DNA of 64,000 bases from assembly GCA_016720775.1 (NCBI GenBank), contig JADKJX010000004.1:248001-312000 (forward strand), read 5' to 3'. A program made the translations under genes and the position numbers. The stretch's first letter is position 1, and every line of letters begins with the position of its first letter. This DNA is from Chitinophagaceae bacterium (lineage in GTDB: Bacteria > Bacteroidota > Bacteroidia > Chitinophagales > Chitinophagaceae). The notes beneath the pieces were generated by a model. It saw only the letters and a program-made list of their open reading frames with translations, had not been told where the DNA came from and made no database searches. This document shows, piece after piece, positions 1 to 7,775 of this stretch.

Positions 1-67
1 AGGAAGAAAGATTGAAAATAAAGCCGCTGAGTAAAATAAAAACGTACTTGCTTTTATAAACTGGCAT
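1..67 (-). CDS. N-terminus of an unidentified exported protein (partial, runs off left edge)
   Basis: An ATG at 67-65 on the minus strand opens a frame of 22 codons that stays open to the window edge. The translated start has a basic residue pair (K5, K7) followed by a hydrophobic stretch (VFILLSGFIFNL), which looks like a Sec signal peptide. It lies 88 bases downstream of lpxK on the same strand, so it could be the next gene of that unit. Only the leader is visible, so no function can be given. It could also be a chance frame; the neighbouring sequence would settle it. Confidence 0.4.
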   Translation of the reverse strand, partial: MPVYKSKYVFILLSGFIFNLSS

Positions 68-155
68 ATTCGGTTGGTTTAATACAGATAGAACGGAAAT
101 TGATTCCCTTTATCGTGCCCAAAACGTTAAAAAAAGCTGAATACCCGGCATGATT

Positions 156-1205
156 TTACCGGAATGACCTTATGAATTGCTGTATCCTGTCTTCAAATTT
201 AGCAGCAGAGCCGAATAAAAAGAAATGCGTTATCGGGATCACGTATATTGGAAAATCTGTTAGTTCATTCACGAATTTCTCCAGCCGCACGGCATCTTTC
301 TCGGTTGTTAACACGATCTTTTTTTCTCCCTTTATTTTTTCAAACTGCTGTTTGATATCCCTCAGATCATTGCTGTGAAAGATGTGATGATCTGCATAGC
401 GCAGCATATCGTAGGTATGAACCGTATCGGTCAGGTGTTTCTTAAGCGGTGTTGGGTTGGCGATGCCGCATACCAGCAACACAGAATAGTCGTGTGTCAA
501 GTTCAGTTCTTCTTTGCTGAAAAGCTGGTAAGGCTTGTCATATACAATGGTTGTAAAATAAACGGTTTGGTTTGCAGCCGGATCTATTTCATTGACAATT
601 GCTTTTTTTTCTGCTTCGGACAGATCTGCCGGGCATTTTGTTACAATGATGATGTCTGCCCGCCGGTTGCTGCTACGCACATCCCGTAGATTACCTGCCG
701 GGAGCATGAGATCCCTTGTATAGAGATCAGAATAATCAGTCAGGATAATATTAAGTCCGGCCCTTACCTGCCGGTGCTGAAACGCATCATCCAAAATGAT
801 CACCTGCGTATCGGGCCGCTCATGCAGCAACTGCGGGATGGCCACCAGTCTTTCTTCTCCCACAGCCACCACTACATCCGGAAATTTCTGGTGGAACTGC
901 ATGGGCTCATCACCAATCTCCAGTGCCGTGGTATTTTCATCGGCAATGGCAAAGCCGGTTGTCTTCCTTTTATAGCCCCTGCTTAGTGTAGCTGTTCGGT
1001 ATTCCTTCTTTAAAAACTTTACCAGGTATTCCACCATGGGTGTTTTGCCTGTACCGCCTGCAGCCAGGTTGCCTACGCAAATAAGCGGGAAATTAAAAGA
1101 AGATGATTTGAGAATATTATTATCAAAAAGTCTGTTCCGCAGCCAAACAGCCGCTCCGTAAATGAGTGAAAATGGGAATAGGAGATATCTGAAACTACGG
1201 AGCAT
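156..1205 (-). CDS. lpxK: Tetraacyldisaccharide 4'-kinase
   Basis: LpxK phosphorylates the 4' position of the lipid A disaccharide precursor with ATP, the sixth step of the Raetz pathway, at the cytoplasmic face of the inner membrane. The 349-residue length fits the family. The N-terminus has a membrane-associating hydrophobic helix (about residues 7-22). A Walker A motif GGTGKTP lies at about 50-56, preceded by VGNLAAG, and the family motif appears as DDAFQHR near 141. ATG start at 1205. The gap to rsmD upstream (1206-1297) is filled by repeat sequence, so shared transcription is uncertain. The gene shows that the organism makes lipopolysaccharide. Confidence 0.95.
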   Translation of the reverse strand: MLRSFRYLLFPFSLIYGAAVWLRNRLFDNNILKSSSFNFPLICVGNLAAGGTGKTPMVEYLVKFLKKEYRTATLSRGYKRKTTGFAIADENTTALEIGDEPMQFHQKFPDVVVAVGEERLVAIPQLLHERPDTQVIILDDAFQHRQVRAGLNIILTDYSDLYTRDLMLPAGNLRDVRSSNRRADIIIVTKCPADLSEAEKKAIVNEIDPAANQTVYFTTIVYDKPYQLFSKEELNLTHDYSVLLVCGIANPTPLKKHLTDTVHTYDMLRYADHHIFHSNDLRDIKQQFEKIKGEKKIVLTTEKDAVRLEKFVNELTDFPIYVIPITHFFLFGSAAKFEDRIQQFIRSFR

Positions 1206-1210
1206 CGGTA

Positions 1211-1306
1211 TTGTCGTTTAAAGCGTTTAAAGGTTAGTCATTGGTCATTGGTCATTAAGTCATTAGTCACTGGTTGCAATGACCAATGACTTAATGGCTA
1301 CTGACC
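1211..1306. repeat. Intergenic degenerate repeat, GTCATTGGTCATT family
   Basis: The lpxK-rsmD gap consists of tandem variants of two themes: CGTTTAAAGCGTTTAAAGG (1215-1233) and then repeated GTCATTGGTCATTAAGTCATT units (1237-1269). After a short spacer the complement returns as GACCAATGACTTAATGG (1281-1297), so the block can fold into an imperfect hairpin. The stop codon of rsmD (CTA on the plus strand, 1298-1300) lies within the right arm. The first theme matches the block at 39608-39688. Confidence 0.75.
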
Positions 1307-1843
1307 ATCCATTATAAAGATAGAAAAGATAGTAGTGCCGTAGTTGCGTTCGGTCTTATAGTGATCAAATTTCTTGTACTCATTTCTAGGGGTATGTTCC
1401 AGTACAAACCAGCCACCGGGTTTTAATAATTTCTTTTCAAATACTTTTTTGGGAAGTTCATCAATGGTTGTGAGTGCATAAGGTGGCCCTGCAAAAATAA
1501 AATCATATTGCTGGCTGGTTGTTTCCATAAAACGGAACACATCTGATCTCACCACATTAAAATTCTCAAACTCCAGTTCAGCTGCCGTCTTCTTAATGAA
1601 GGCAACCATCTTCTCATCTTTTTCCACGATCGTGATCTCCGGCGCTCCCCGGCTGGCCAGTTCGTAACTGATACAGCCCGTGCCCCCAAAAAGGTCAAGC
1701 ACTTTTAAGGTATCTATATCCAGGTTATTCTGCAGGATGTTAAACAATCCTTCTTTGGCAATATCGGTTGTGGGCCGGGTATGCGGCATATTTGCGGGTG
1801 GGCTTATCCTTCTGCCACCATGTATCCCACTTATTATACGCAT
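1298..1843 (-). CDS. rsmD: 16S rRNA (guanine966-N2)-methyltransferase RsmD
   Basis: RsmD methylates N2 of G966 in 16S rRNA on the small ribosomal subunit, using S-adenosylmethionine. The protein begins with the family signature RIISGIHGGRRI. It has the SAM-binding loop LDLFGGTGCIS at about 49-59. The catalytic motif IV, usually (D/N)PPY, reads GPPY here at 119-122, so the acidic or amide residue is replaced by glycine. The rest of the 181-residue protein is normal in length and order. It overlaps the DUF3822 gene upstream by 10 bases, indicating translational coupling. The last three codons (GGT CAG TAG) lie in an intergenic repeat. Confidence 0.92.
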   Translation of the reverse strand: MRIISGIHGGRRISPPANMPHTRPTTDIAKEGLFNILQNNLDIDTLKVLDLFGGTGCISYELASRGAPEITIVEKDEKMVAFIKKTAAELEFENFNVVRSDVFRFMETTSQQYDFIFAGPPYALTTIDELPKKVFEKKLLKPGGWFVLEHTPRNEYKKFDHYKTERNYGTTIFSIFIMDGQ

Positions 1844-2682
1844 ATGGCCTGGTAAAATAAATGACTGAAAAAATGCGGCGGCTGGCTTTTTAATTCTTCT
1901 GCCACGGTAAAATTAGCCGGCATGCTGTCGAATTCAATGTGAAGAAAATATTTGTAGATGGCCGCATACAGGTTCGACTTTTTATCAACCATACCACTAA
2001 GACATAGCCTGGCTGAATCCGGCGCCACTTCAAAACTTTTGCAAACATTCAGCAGGTGAAAAATAATATCATCGGGTGTGTTGTAAATGAAGTTCTGTAT
2101 CGCCTGCAGTTTATCTTCTTTGCAAAGCATCACGGTCAAACTACCTGTATAAAATAAAACGAAGAGTTCGTTTCCTCCCTTCCTCACCCGGTCAACCAAC
2201 AAAGAGTATTGATGTGTTTGCGGCACAGCAGGAAACTTTTCTGCAAAGATCTTTGCGGTACTTTCCGGTACCCGGTAAACATTATAGAGGTTGTGTTTGT
2301 ACAGGAAGTCGTGCGAAATTGTTGTTTTCCGGGTATCGCCAAAAACGAGGTTCAGCATCGCCTGGCTGTGCTCCCTGTCAAAAAGGTCGGGCGGTACTAA
2401 AATGCTTTCGGGAAAGCACCAGATAAGATGTATTTCTTTATACTGTCTTTTCAATAAGGGGTCTGTGCCCAGCGTTTCCTGCATTTCTTCATTCACTTCT
2501 GCTTCGGTAAGCTTATTTGGAAATGAATACATCAGCACCGCCTGGAAACAATCTCCCGTGTTGAGTATGGTGAATGAAATACCCATGGGGCCTGCTTCTA
2601 TTACCAGTTTAGCCGATTCGGTATATATTTTTGGGGCCTGTATATTAAAAGATGGGATCACATTTTGTATTTGGGGGGACAA
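1834..2682 (-). CDS. DUF3822 family protein
   Basis: This 282-residue protein matches the Bacteroidota-specific DUF3822 family by its overall pattern (FTILN near the N-terminus, LCLSGMVDKKSNLY in the C-terminal third) and by its position directly before rsmD, with which it overlaps by 10 bases. No signal peptide is present, so it should be cytoplasmic. The function is unknown. The alternation of short hydrophobic strands and the GMV-type motif would be compatible with an actin-like (ASKHA) fold, but this is inference. The start at 2682 leaves only 23 bases to the divergent MATE gene. Confidence 0.75.
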   Translation of the reverse strand: MSPQIQNVIPSFNIQAPKIYTESAKLVIEAGPMGISFTILNTGDCFQAVLMYSFPNKLTEAEVNEEMQETLGTDPLLKRQYKEIHLIWCFPESILVPPDLFDREHSQAMLNLVFGDTRKTTISHDFLYKHNLYNVYRVPESTAKIFAEKFPAVPQTHQYSLLVDRVRKGGNELFVLFYTGSLTVMLCKEDKLQAIQNFIYNTPDDIIFHLLNVCKSFEVAPDSARLCLSGMVDKKSNLYAAIYKYFLHIEFDSMPANFTVAEELKSQPPHFFSHLFYQAICV

Positions 2683-2697
2683 AATAAGATAATTTTG
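2664..2697 (+). promoter_or_regulatory. Putative promoter of the MATE gene, near-leaderless
   Basis: TAATTTTG at 2690-2697 fits the Bacteroidota -7 consensus TAnnTTTG. TTTG candidates for the -33 element lie at 2664-2667 and 2670-2673. Transcription would start at about 2702-2704, two to four bases before the ATG at 2706, giving an almost leaderless mRNA. The -33 spacing is not ideal. Confidence 0.4.
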
Positions 2698-2705
2698 CTG
2701 ACTTT

Positions 2706-4058
2706 ATGGAAAGTATAGCAGCAAGCAAAGATTTAAAAGTTAAGGTTACCAATAAACAGATACTGTCAATTGCTTTACCTATAACACTCGCCATTCTCAT
2801 CCCCCAGGTAAACATGCTTACCAACAGCATTTTCCTGGGAAACCTGAGTACCGAGGCGTTGGGCAATGCAGGTATTACCGGCGTATTTTACCTCATCTTT
2901 GCCGTGGCGGGTAATGGATTGAATAATGCCTTGCAGGCCGTATTTGCCCGCTATGCCGGAAGCGATAACAGCGATGCGTTCAAAGTGATCCTTGCACAGG
3001 GCATACGGATCTGTTTGCAGTTTGCAGTGGCTGGCATCCTGATCACCTGGTTTATTGCACCATACATTATGCAGCAGGTGGCCGATCCAAAAGCATATCC
3101 TGCAGAGATGGAGTTCTTAAAGATCCGCATACTGGGACTTCCGTTCTTATTTCTTTTCCAGATGGGTAATGCATTTTTGGTTGCGTCGCTGAACAGCCGC
3201 TACCTGATGATCGGTTTTATTTGCGAAGCTGCGTTAAATATCCTGCTCGATTTTTTACTGATCAAAGGAAGATATGGTTTTCCGGCATTGGGTTTTAATG
3301 GCGCTGCGTATGCATCGGTAATTTCAGAAGTGATCGGAATGATCATCGTATTGCTTGTTTTATACCGTACCGGTTTAAGAAAACAATACGGCTTGCTTAA
3401 AAGTTATGCCTATGATAAAAAGATCACCAAACAGATTCTCAACATATCGGCTCCGCTGATGCTTCAGTATGTGATAAGCGTAACCACCTGGCTGGTGTTT
3501 TTTATACTGATAGAAGGCCTGCACGATGAAACCGCCAAAGCCATCAGTAATACCATGCGGAATGTATTCGGACTGACGGGTGTATTTGTGTGGGCATTTG
3601 CCAGCACCACCAACGTGATGGTGAGTAATTTAATGGGACAAAAACGGGAAGACAAAGTGCTGGAAGCTATTACCCGTATCATGCTGCTAAGCATTGGCTT
3701 TTGTACGGCCATGTGCCTGCTTGTAAATATTTTTCCGGGTACTTTCTTTGCGTTGTTTGGCCAGGGCGATGATTTTGTAAAGAAAGGAATCCCTGTATTA
3801 CGGGTGGTTAGCCTGGGACTGATGCTGATGAGCATCGCTAACATCTGGCTGAATGGTGTTACCGGCACGGCAAAAACAAAAGTGAACCTGCTGATAGAGA
3901 TCATTGCCATCACCGTTTATCTTGTTTATACCTGGTACTTCATTAAAGTGAATTACATCTCACTTGCCATGGCATGGAGCAATGAACTGGTTTACTGGAC
4001 AAGTATCTTCATCATCTCCTTTATTTATTTGCGAAGCGGAAAGTGGAAGACGAAATAA
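2706..4058 (+). CDS. MATE family efflux transporter
   Basis: A 450-residue polytopic membrane protein with about 12 hydrophobic segments in two similar halves, as in the MATE family, which exports cationic drugs and other organics in exchange for Na+ or H+. The N-terminal half carries a recognisable MATE segment (LPITLAILIPQVNMLTNSIFLGNLS, about residues 20-45). The second half begins after a basic loop near residue 235 with LNISAPLMLQYVI. It is divergent from the DUF3822/rsmD unit with only 23 bases between. Substrate cannot be read from sequence. It ends 11 bases from the convergent gene at 4070. Confidence 0.9.
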   Translation: MESIAASKDLKVKVTNKQILSIALPITLAILIPQVNMLTNSIFLGNLSTEALGNAGITGVFYLIFAVAGNGLNNALQAVFARYAGSDNSDAFKVILAQGIRICLQFAVAGILITWFIAPYIMQQVADPKAYPAEMEFLKIRILGLPFLFLFQMGNAFLVASLNSRYLMIGFICEAALNILLDFLLIKGRYGFPALGFNGAAYASVISEVIGMIIVLLVLYRTGLRKQYGLLKSYAYDKKITKQILNISAPLMLQYVISVTTWLVFFILIEGLHDETAKAISNTMRNVFGLTGVFVWAFASTTNVMVSNLMGQKREDKVLEAITRIMLLSIGFCTAMCLLVNIFPGTFFALFGQGDDFVKKGIPVLRVVSLGLMLMSIANIWLNGVTGTAKTKVNLLIEIIAITVYLVYTWYFIKVNYISLAMAWSNELVYWTSIFIISFIYLRSGKWKTK

Positions 4059-4069
4059 AGACTGAATCT

Positions 4070-4780
4070 TTATTTTCTAACGATGCTGTTGTAATAGCTG
4101 ACCAGGGCTGAATAATCAGCATCGTTTTTCCCCGATAGATTTTTCAGGCTGATATACGCTTTCAGTTCCTCTTTTTTATCGGACAACAGGTCGGGTATTT
4201 CTTTTAATTTTTTTACCGGGGTAAAGACAGAATTGATCATTAAGAAATATTGTCCCATGGTGGCTATCCGTTGCTCGGTTGTAGCCGAACCGTAGGGCCT
4301 GCTCTCGTTAATGACCTTTAAGAATTTTTTGTACAAGGTCACCTGACCTGTATCAAGCATCTGGTACCAGCCGGGTGCAATTTTCCCGGTTGCCTGTAAA
4401 TAATCCGCATTTACGAACCGGTATTTTTTCCCGGTCACAGAATCAGCCAGTATAATGCCCCGTATCGGGGAATTAGCGATCATCTCCTGCCCGTCGGGAC
4501 CAATATAATGCAAACTGTTTTCCATCAGGTCGAGGCGCAGGTAAATACTGTCGTATGCAAAGCCACCACTCATGATCACCTTCCCTCCCATCCATTCTTC
4601 TTTAAAATAAGGAGTGCCTTCCATCACTTTCACATATTTGTAATTGGCAAAAGGCTGTCCGCCTACTGCATAAAGTGAACCCGACGTATTGGGCAGGTCA
4701 TTCTTTCCTACATCGATCGTTTTTTGGGAGTACAACGTAAGTGTAAAAAGAAAACTTAGTAAGGAGAGTAAAGTCTTCAT
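4070..4780 (-). CDS. Exported protein of unknown function
   Basis: I do not recognise the family. The best start is the ATG at 4780, which gives MKTLLSLLSFLFTLTLYSQ, a typical signal peptide; a longer frame from 4819 would put 13 residues ahead of it. The 236-residue product is rich in Tyr, Gly and Lys, with a central stretch resembling a small beta-structured domain (YDSIYLRLDLMENSLHYI) and a basic, coiled C-terminus. Similar small exported proteins are common in this phylum and are often annotated only as hypothetical. Convergent with the MATE gene. Confidence 0.7.
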   Translation of the reverse strand: MKTLLSLLSFLFTLTLYSQKTIDVGKNDLPNTSGSLYAVGGQPFANYKYVKVMEGTPYFKEEWMGGKVIMSGGFAYDSIYLRLDLMENSLHYIGPDGQEMIANSPIRGIILADSVTGKKYRFVNADYLQATGKIAPGWYQMLDTGQVTLYKKFLKVINESRPYGSATTEQRIATMGQYFLMINSVFTPVKKLKEIPDLLSDKKEELKAYISLKNLSGKNDADYSALVSYYNSIVRK

Positions 4781-4848
4781 GGCTAAAAGCTTTCTATAAA
4801 GATAAAGCAACAGACGCACAGCTCATAACTATTTAACAGGAACGATCC

Positions 4849-5238
4849 TCAGCTTTTTGTTTTGGCCTTCTTTGCTTTCTCCTTTTCAAGGTTTTGCTTC
4901 ATTCTTATCTTCACCATTTTGGTGACCAGTGCGGCAGGTAAGGGATTTTCAATGGTAAATTGTATGGTGCCGGCAGAGGTTTTATAATCTTTCAATTCGT
5001 TTTTCATATCTTTTATCAAACCGGCATTGCCCGGGAAAAAACTGCAATGGTTCTTAAACCCGGCAAAATAAACCAGCATACCGTGGTACCGGAATGCAGG
5101 CATGCCATAACTGATCAACTCTTCGGCCTGGGGAGCTGCTTTGCGGATGGTTTGCCGGAGTTTTACAAGAAGCGGCTGCATCTTTTCCGGGATCAGGGCA
5201 ATGTAACTGTCAATGTCTTTAATGGATATGTCCTGCAT
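4849..5238 (-). CDS. DUF1801 domain protein (YdhG-like)
   Basis: This 129-residue cytoplasmic protein has the DUF1801 pattern: a helical N-terminus with DIDSYIALIPEKMQPLL, then EELISYGMPAFRYHG, MLVYFAGFKNHCSFFPG and a strongly basic tail (KEKAKKAKTKS). The family includes YdhG/YdeI-like proteins, some of which have been described as frataxin-like iron chaperones, but most members are uncharacterised. It is the last gene of a minus-strand run of small genes from 7646, separated by three bases from the VOC gene upstream. Confidence 0.85.
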   Translation of the reverse strand: MQDISIKDIDSYIALIPEKMQPLLVKLRQTIRKAAPQAEELISYGMPAFRYHGMLVYFAGFKNHCSFFPGNAGLIKDMKNELKDYKTSAGTIQFTIENPLPAALVTKMVKIRMKQNLEKEKAKKAKTKS

Positions 5239-5241
5239 TCT

Positions 5242-5658
5242 TTACTTTTTCGGTTTATCAAAATGGAGCAGCCAATGGTTGCCGTATTTATCCGTAAGGT
5301 CGCCAAATAAGGCTCCCCAGAAAGTAATTTCCAACGGATGATTTCTTTTTCCATCCTGAGAAAGTTTTTCATAACAAGCCCTGGTCTCTTTTTCACTGCT
5401 GCAGTTCAGCATCAGTGAAACGGCATTGCCTTTTACAAGCCCATCATTACTCACCATATCCGAGCCCATTAATACCAGGCTTTTTTTTGTTAGGGTGGAA
5501 TGAAGGATCGAGTCTTTCATCTGCTTCGGCATTTTTTCTGCAAGGGCCGACCCGCCGATCGTTTGAAAATACAACACACCACCCAGGCATTCATTATAAA
5601 ACAACATGGCTTCCCGGCAGTTCCCGGCAAAGGTTAAATAGCTGCTGATCCCTCTCAT
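5242..5658 (-). CDS. VOC family protein, PhnB-like
   Basis: A 138-residue protein of the vicinal oxygen chelate superfamily, PhnB-like subgroup. The N-terminus SSYLTFAGNCREAMLFYNECLGG is characteristic, as is the C-terminal WGALFGDLTDKYGNHWLLHF. These proteins form babababb modules that may bind a metal, but the PhnB-like group has no settled biochemical role. The start codon overlaps the stop of the SRPBCC gene upstream by four bases, so the two are translationally coupled. Part of the 4849-7646 cluster. Confidence 0.88.
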   Translation of the reverse strand: MRGISSYLTFAGNCREAMLFYNECLGGVLYFQTIGGSALAEKMPKQMKDSILHSTLTKKSLVLMGSDMVSNDGLVKGNAVSLMLNCSSEKETRACYEKLSQDGKRNHPLEITFWGALFGDLTDKYGNHWLLHFDKPKK

Positions 5659-6080
5659 CGTTCCGCAATTTGTTTCAGGGCTTCCATTGCTTTTGGAAAT
5701 ACGTCTTTAAAGTATTGCTGAAAGTCATCGGTGGTTTGCAACTCCGCATTTAAAACGGTTTGCCCGTTCTCTTCAGATAAAAAATAACTTTCCAAAGCGC
5801 CGTTCCATTCACCTCCTGTAATGTCTTCTCCATTCTTTACTTCCCCCTGGTGTTTAAAGGTCATTTGTGTATTTGGGATCAGTTTGTCGATGATGGCGAA
5901 AATTCCGCTGCCGCCCGGGTTAAGAAAATCAATGCGGCTTCCTTCCTTCCAGTCGCTTTTGGCGTAAGAGCCTGCGGTGAATACCGATGTCCATTCCCGG
6001 TATGCCTGGTCATCCCATAATGCACGCCATACTTTTTCACGGGGTGCATTTATTTTCATGCTGAATTTAAGTGTTACCAT
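5655..6080 (-). CDS. SRPBCC family protein (AHSA1-like)
   Basis: A 141-residue START/Bet v1-like (SRPBCC) protein. The N-terminus TLKFSMKINAPREKVWRALWD is the typical first strand and helix of the AHSA1 family, and the long C-terminal helix (DDFQQYFKDVFPKAMEALKQ) closes the hydrophobic pocket of this fold. The family binds hydrophobic ligands or acts as a co-chaperone; bacterial members are mostly unassigned. It overlaps the following VOC gene by four bases and follows the double-VOC gene, consistent with one operon. Confidence 0.88.
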   Translation of the reverse strand: MVTLKFSMKINAPREKVWRALWDDQAYREWTSVFTAGSYAKSDWKEGSRIDFLNPGGSGIFAIIDKLIPNTQMTFKHQGEVKNGEDITGGEWNGALESYFLSEENGQTVLNAELQTTDDFQQYFKDVFPKAMEALKQIAER

Positions 6081-6121
6081 AAAAATTATTTTTAAAATTG
6101 AATTTTCTTTTGATAGGATAA

Positions 6122-6960
6122 TTAAGCATTCACCAATTTTTCAATGTCGAATTTCTTCATTTTCATGAATGCCTGCATCACTCTTCCGGATCTTTCCGGG
6201 TCGGTCATCAGTTTGCCTAACACTGTTGGAACGATCTGCCATGATACGCCGAATTTATCCTTCAACCAGCCGCACTGGCTTTCTGCACCGCCCTGTGTAA
6301 GCTTGTCCCAGTAGTAATCGATCTCATTTTGGGTTTCGCAATTAACCACAAAAGAAATGGCTTCGTTGAAAATAAAATCGTGCCCGCCCGGCCCATCCAT
6401 TGCAATGATATCATACTTACCAAGAGCAAATTCGGAATACATCAGTTTTCCTCCATTTACCGTATCTTCTGCGGGGTAACGTTCCATCCTCCCGGTAGAT
6501 GAATTTTCAAAACCTCCCCATAAAAATTAATGGCTTCTTCTGCCCGGCCAAACTGGGTGTTTGTAAACAGCATGGCTGGCGTAATGCTTTGTTCGGCTCC
6601 GGTTGCATAATGAACCATCACTTGCCAGGTGAGGCCGTACTTATCCTGTACCCAACCATAGCGTTCGCTCCAGGGATACTTATCCATGGGCATTAATGCT
6701 TTGCCCCCATCGATGAGTTTATTCCAGACCTCGTTTGTTTCTTCAATGGACGAGCATTTTGCAAAAAATGAAATGGCAGGATTGAATTTAAACATCGGCC
6801 CGCCATTGAGGCCCATGAATTTTTTGCCACACAATTCATAATTCACCACCATGGGTGTGTCAACGGTGATCTTCGAATTTTTAAAAATACTGCAGTAAAA
6901 TTCAGCTGCTTCCTTTGCATTACCATCATGCCAAAGACAGGGATAGATCTGGTTGTTCAT
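6122..6960 (-). pseudogene. Two-domain VOC (PhnB-like) protein, frame broken by one base
   Basis: The N-terminal VOC module starts at the ATG at 6960 (NNQIYPCLWHDGNAKEAAEFY) and the C-terminal module continues to 6122 in another frame (ERYPAEDTVNGGKLMYSEFALG). The shift falls at the four-base A run 6509-6512. Adding one base there joins GEV directly to FENSSTGRMERYPAE and gives a normal 279-residue double-VOC protein. Both halves look otherwise undamaged, so this may be a base-calling error rather than a true pseudogene. The family is related to the PhnB-like gene at 5242. Part of the small-gene cluster transcribed leftwards. Confidence 0.82.
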
Positions 6961-6979
6961 TGTAATGTAGTTTATGTTT

Positions 6980-7198
6980 TTATTTATTTTTTCCTTTGAA
7001 CGTGGCATAGATCGCCATCGCATGTCCATGCCCCAGCTCAAAATCTTCTTTCAGCCAGGCGACGATCTCGCCGGCCTTTGTTTTTGGGTTGAGTTCGCCT
7101 TTTATAACAAAGCCTTTCTTTTCGGCCAGTTTCTTAAAGTCGGCAGGTGTTTTACCTGTCTTTGCTTTTATGTTATCGATGTATGCCTGGAACGATAT
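6980..7198 (-). CDS. DUF4287 domain protein, without a normal start codon
   Basis: The 73-codon frame reads SFQAYIDNIKAKTGKTPADF, then KKLAEKKGF and AWLKEDFELGHGHAMAIYA, the whole of the DUF4287 family pattern. Members usually begin MSFQAYID; here the codon in the M position is ATA (7198-7196), and no ATG, GTG or TTG lies in frame between it and the stop of the upstream gene at 7221. Either ATA is used, or the start is mutated or misread. The family is small, cytoplasmic and uncharacterised, and commonly sits next to SRPBCC and DUF1801 genes, as here. Confidence 0.75.
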   Translation of the reverse strand: MSFQAYIDNIKAKTGKTPADFKKLAEKKGFVIKGELNPKTKAGEIVAWLKEDFELGHGHAMAIYATFKGKNK

Positions 7199-7220
7199 GG
7201 TACAAAGTTTATAGTGGTTA

Positions 7221-7646
7221 TTACAATGTTTCTGTATGCTTTTTAAAGTTGTCGAGTATTGCCTGCCAGCCGGCCCGCTGCATTTCAATCGGGTTCTCGC
7301 CTTCTGCCTCAAATGTTTCCACAATGTGTACCATGTTGCCGTTTGTTTTGAAATCGATCTTTACTTTACGGCCGTCACCGATGGTATATTCAATATACTC
7401 ATTTGGTTTTACCAGGTCGTATACGCCGCCAAAATCAAAACCAAAACTTCCGTCTTTGGCTTCCATTCGGTACACGAATTTTCCGCCGGGCCGCAGGTCA
7501 TTTTCAGCACGGGGCGTGTGCCAGTCGGGCGAAGCGATGCCCCATTTGATTATGTCTTCCGGGTTGTTCCAGGTTTTCCATACTTTTTCGGCAGAAGCAT
7601 TCACGGTTGTTTCAATGGTGATGGTTGTTTTTTCAGTAGTTGTCAT
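7221..7646 (-). CDS. SRPBCC family protein (AHSA1-like)
   Basis: A second SRPBCC/AHSA1 protein of 141 residues: TTITIETTVNASAEKVWKTW at the N-terminus, the conserved PGGKFVYRMEAKDGS strand pair, and the C-terminal helix QRAGWQAILDNFKKH. It differs clearly from the copy at 5655, so it is not a recent duplicate. It is the first gene of the minus-strand cluster and faces the divergent AraC/GlxA regulator across about 130 bases, which makes it the likely promoter-proximal target of that regulator. Confidence 0.9.
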   Translation of the reverse strand: MTTTEKTTITIETTVNASAEKVWKTWNNPEDIIKWGIASPDWHTPRAENDLRPGGKFVYRMEAKDGSFGFDFGGVYDLVKPNEYIEYTIGDGRKVKIDFKTNGNMVHIVETFEAEGENPIEMQRAGWQAILDNFKKHTETL

Positions 7647-7775
7647 GGCAGTTATTTTTTAAAGTGGCAGTTTATTTTAACAATACAAACATACAACGGT
7701 TGTTTATTGCCTGCGCTGTGCAAAAACGACAAATGAGAGGCGATTTGCGACAATCATTTATCCTACCTTTAAGAT

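Noticed and set aside
7147..7662. Plus-strand frames of 166-171 codons opposite the SRPBCC gene at 7221
   Set aside because: They lie antisense to a conserved family gene, have no recognisable domain and no start context; they are shadows of the real gene.
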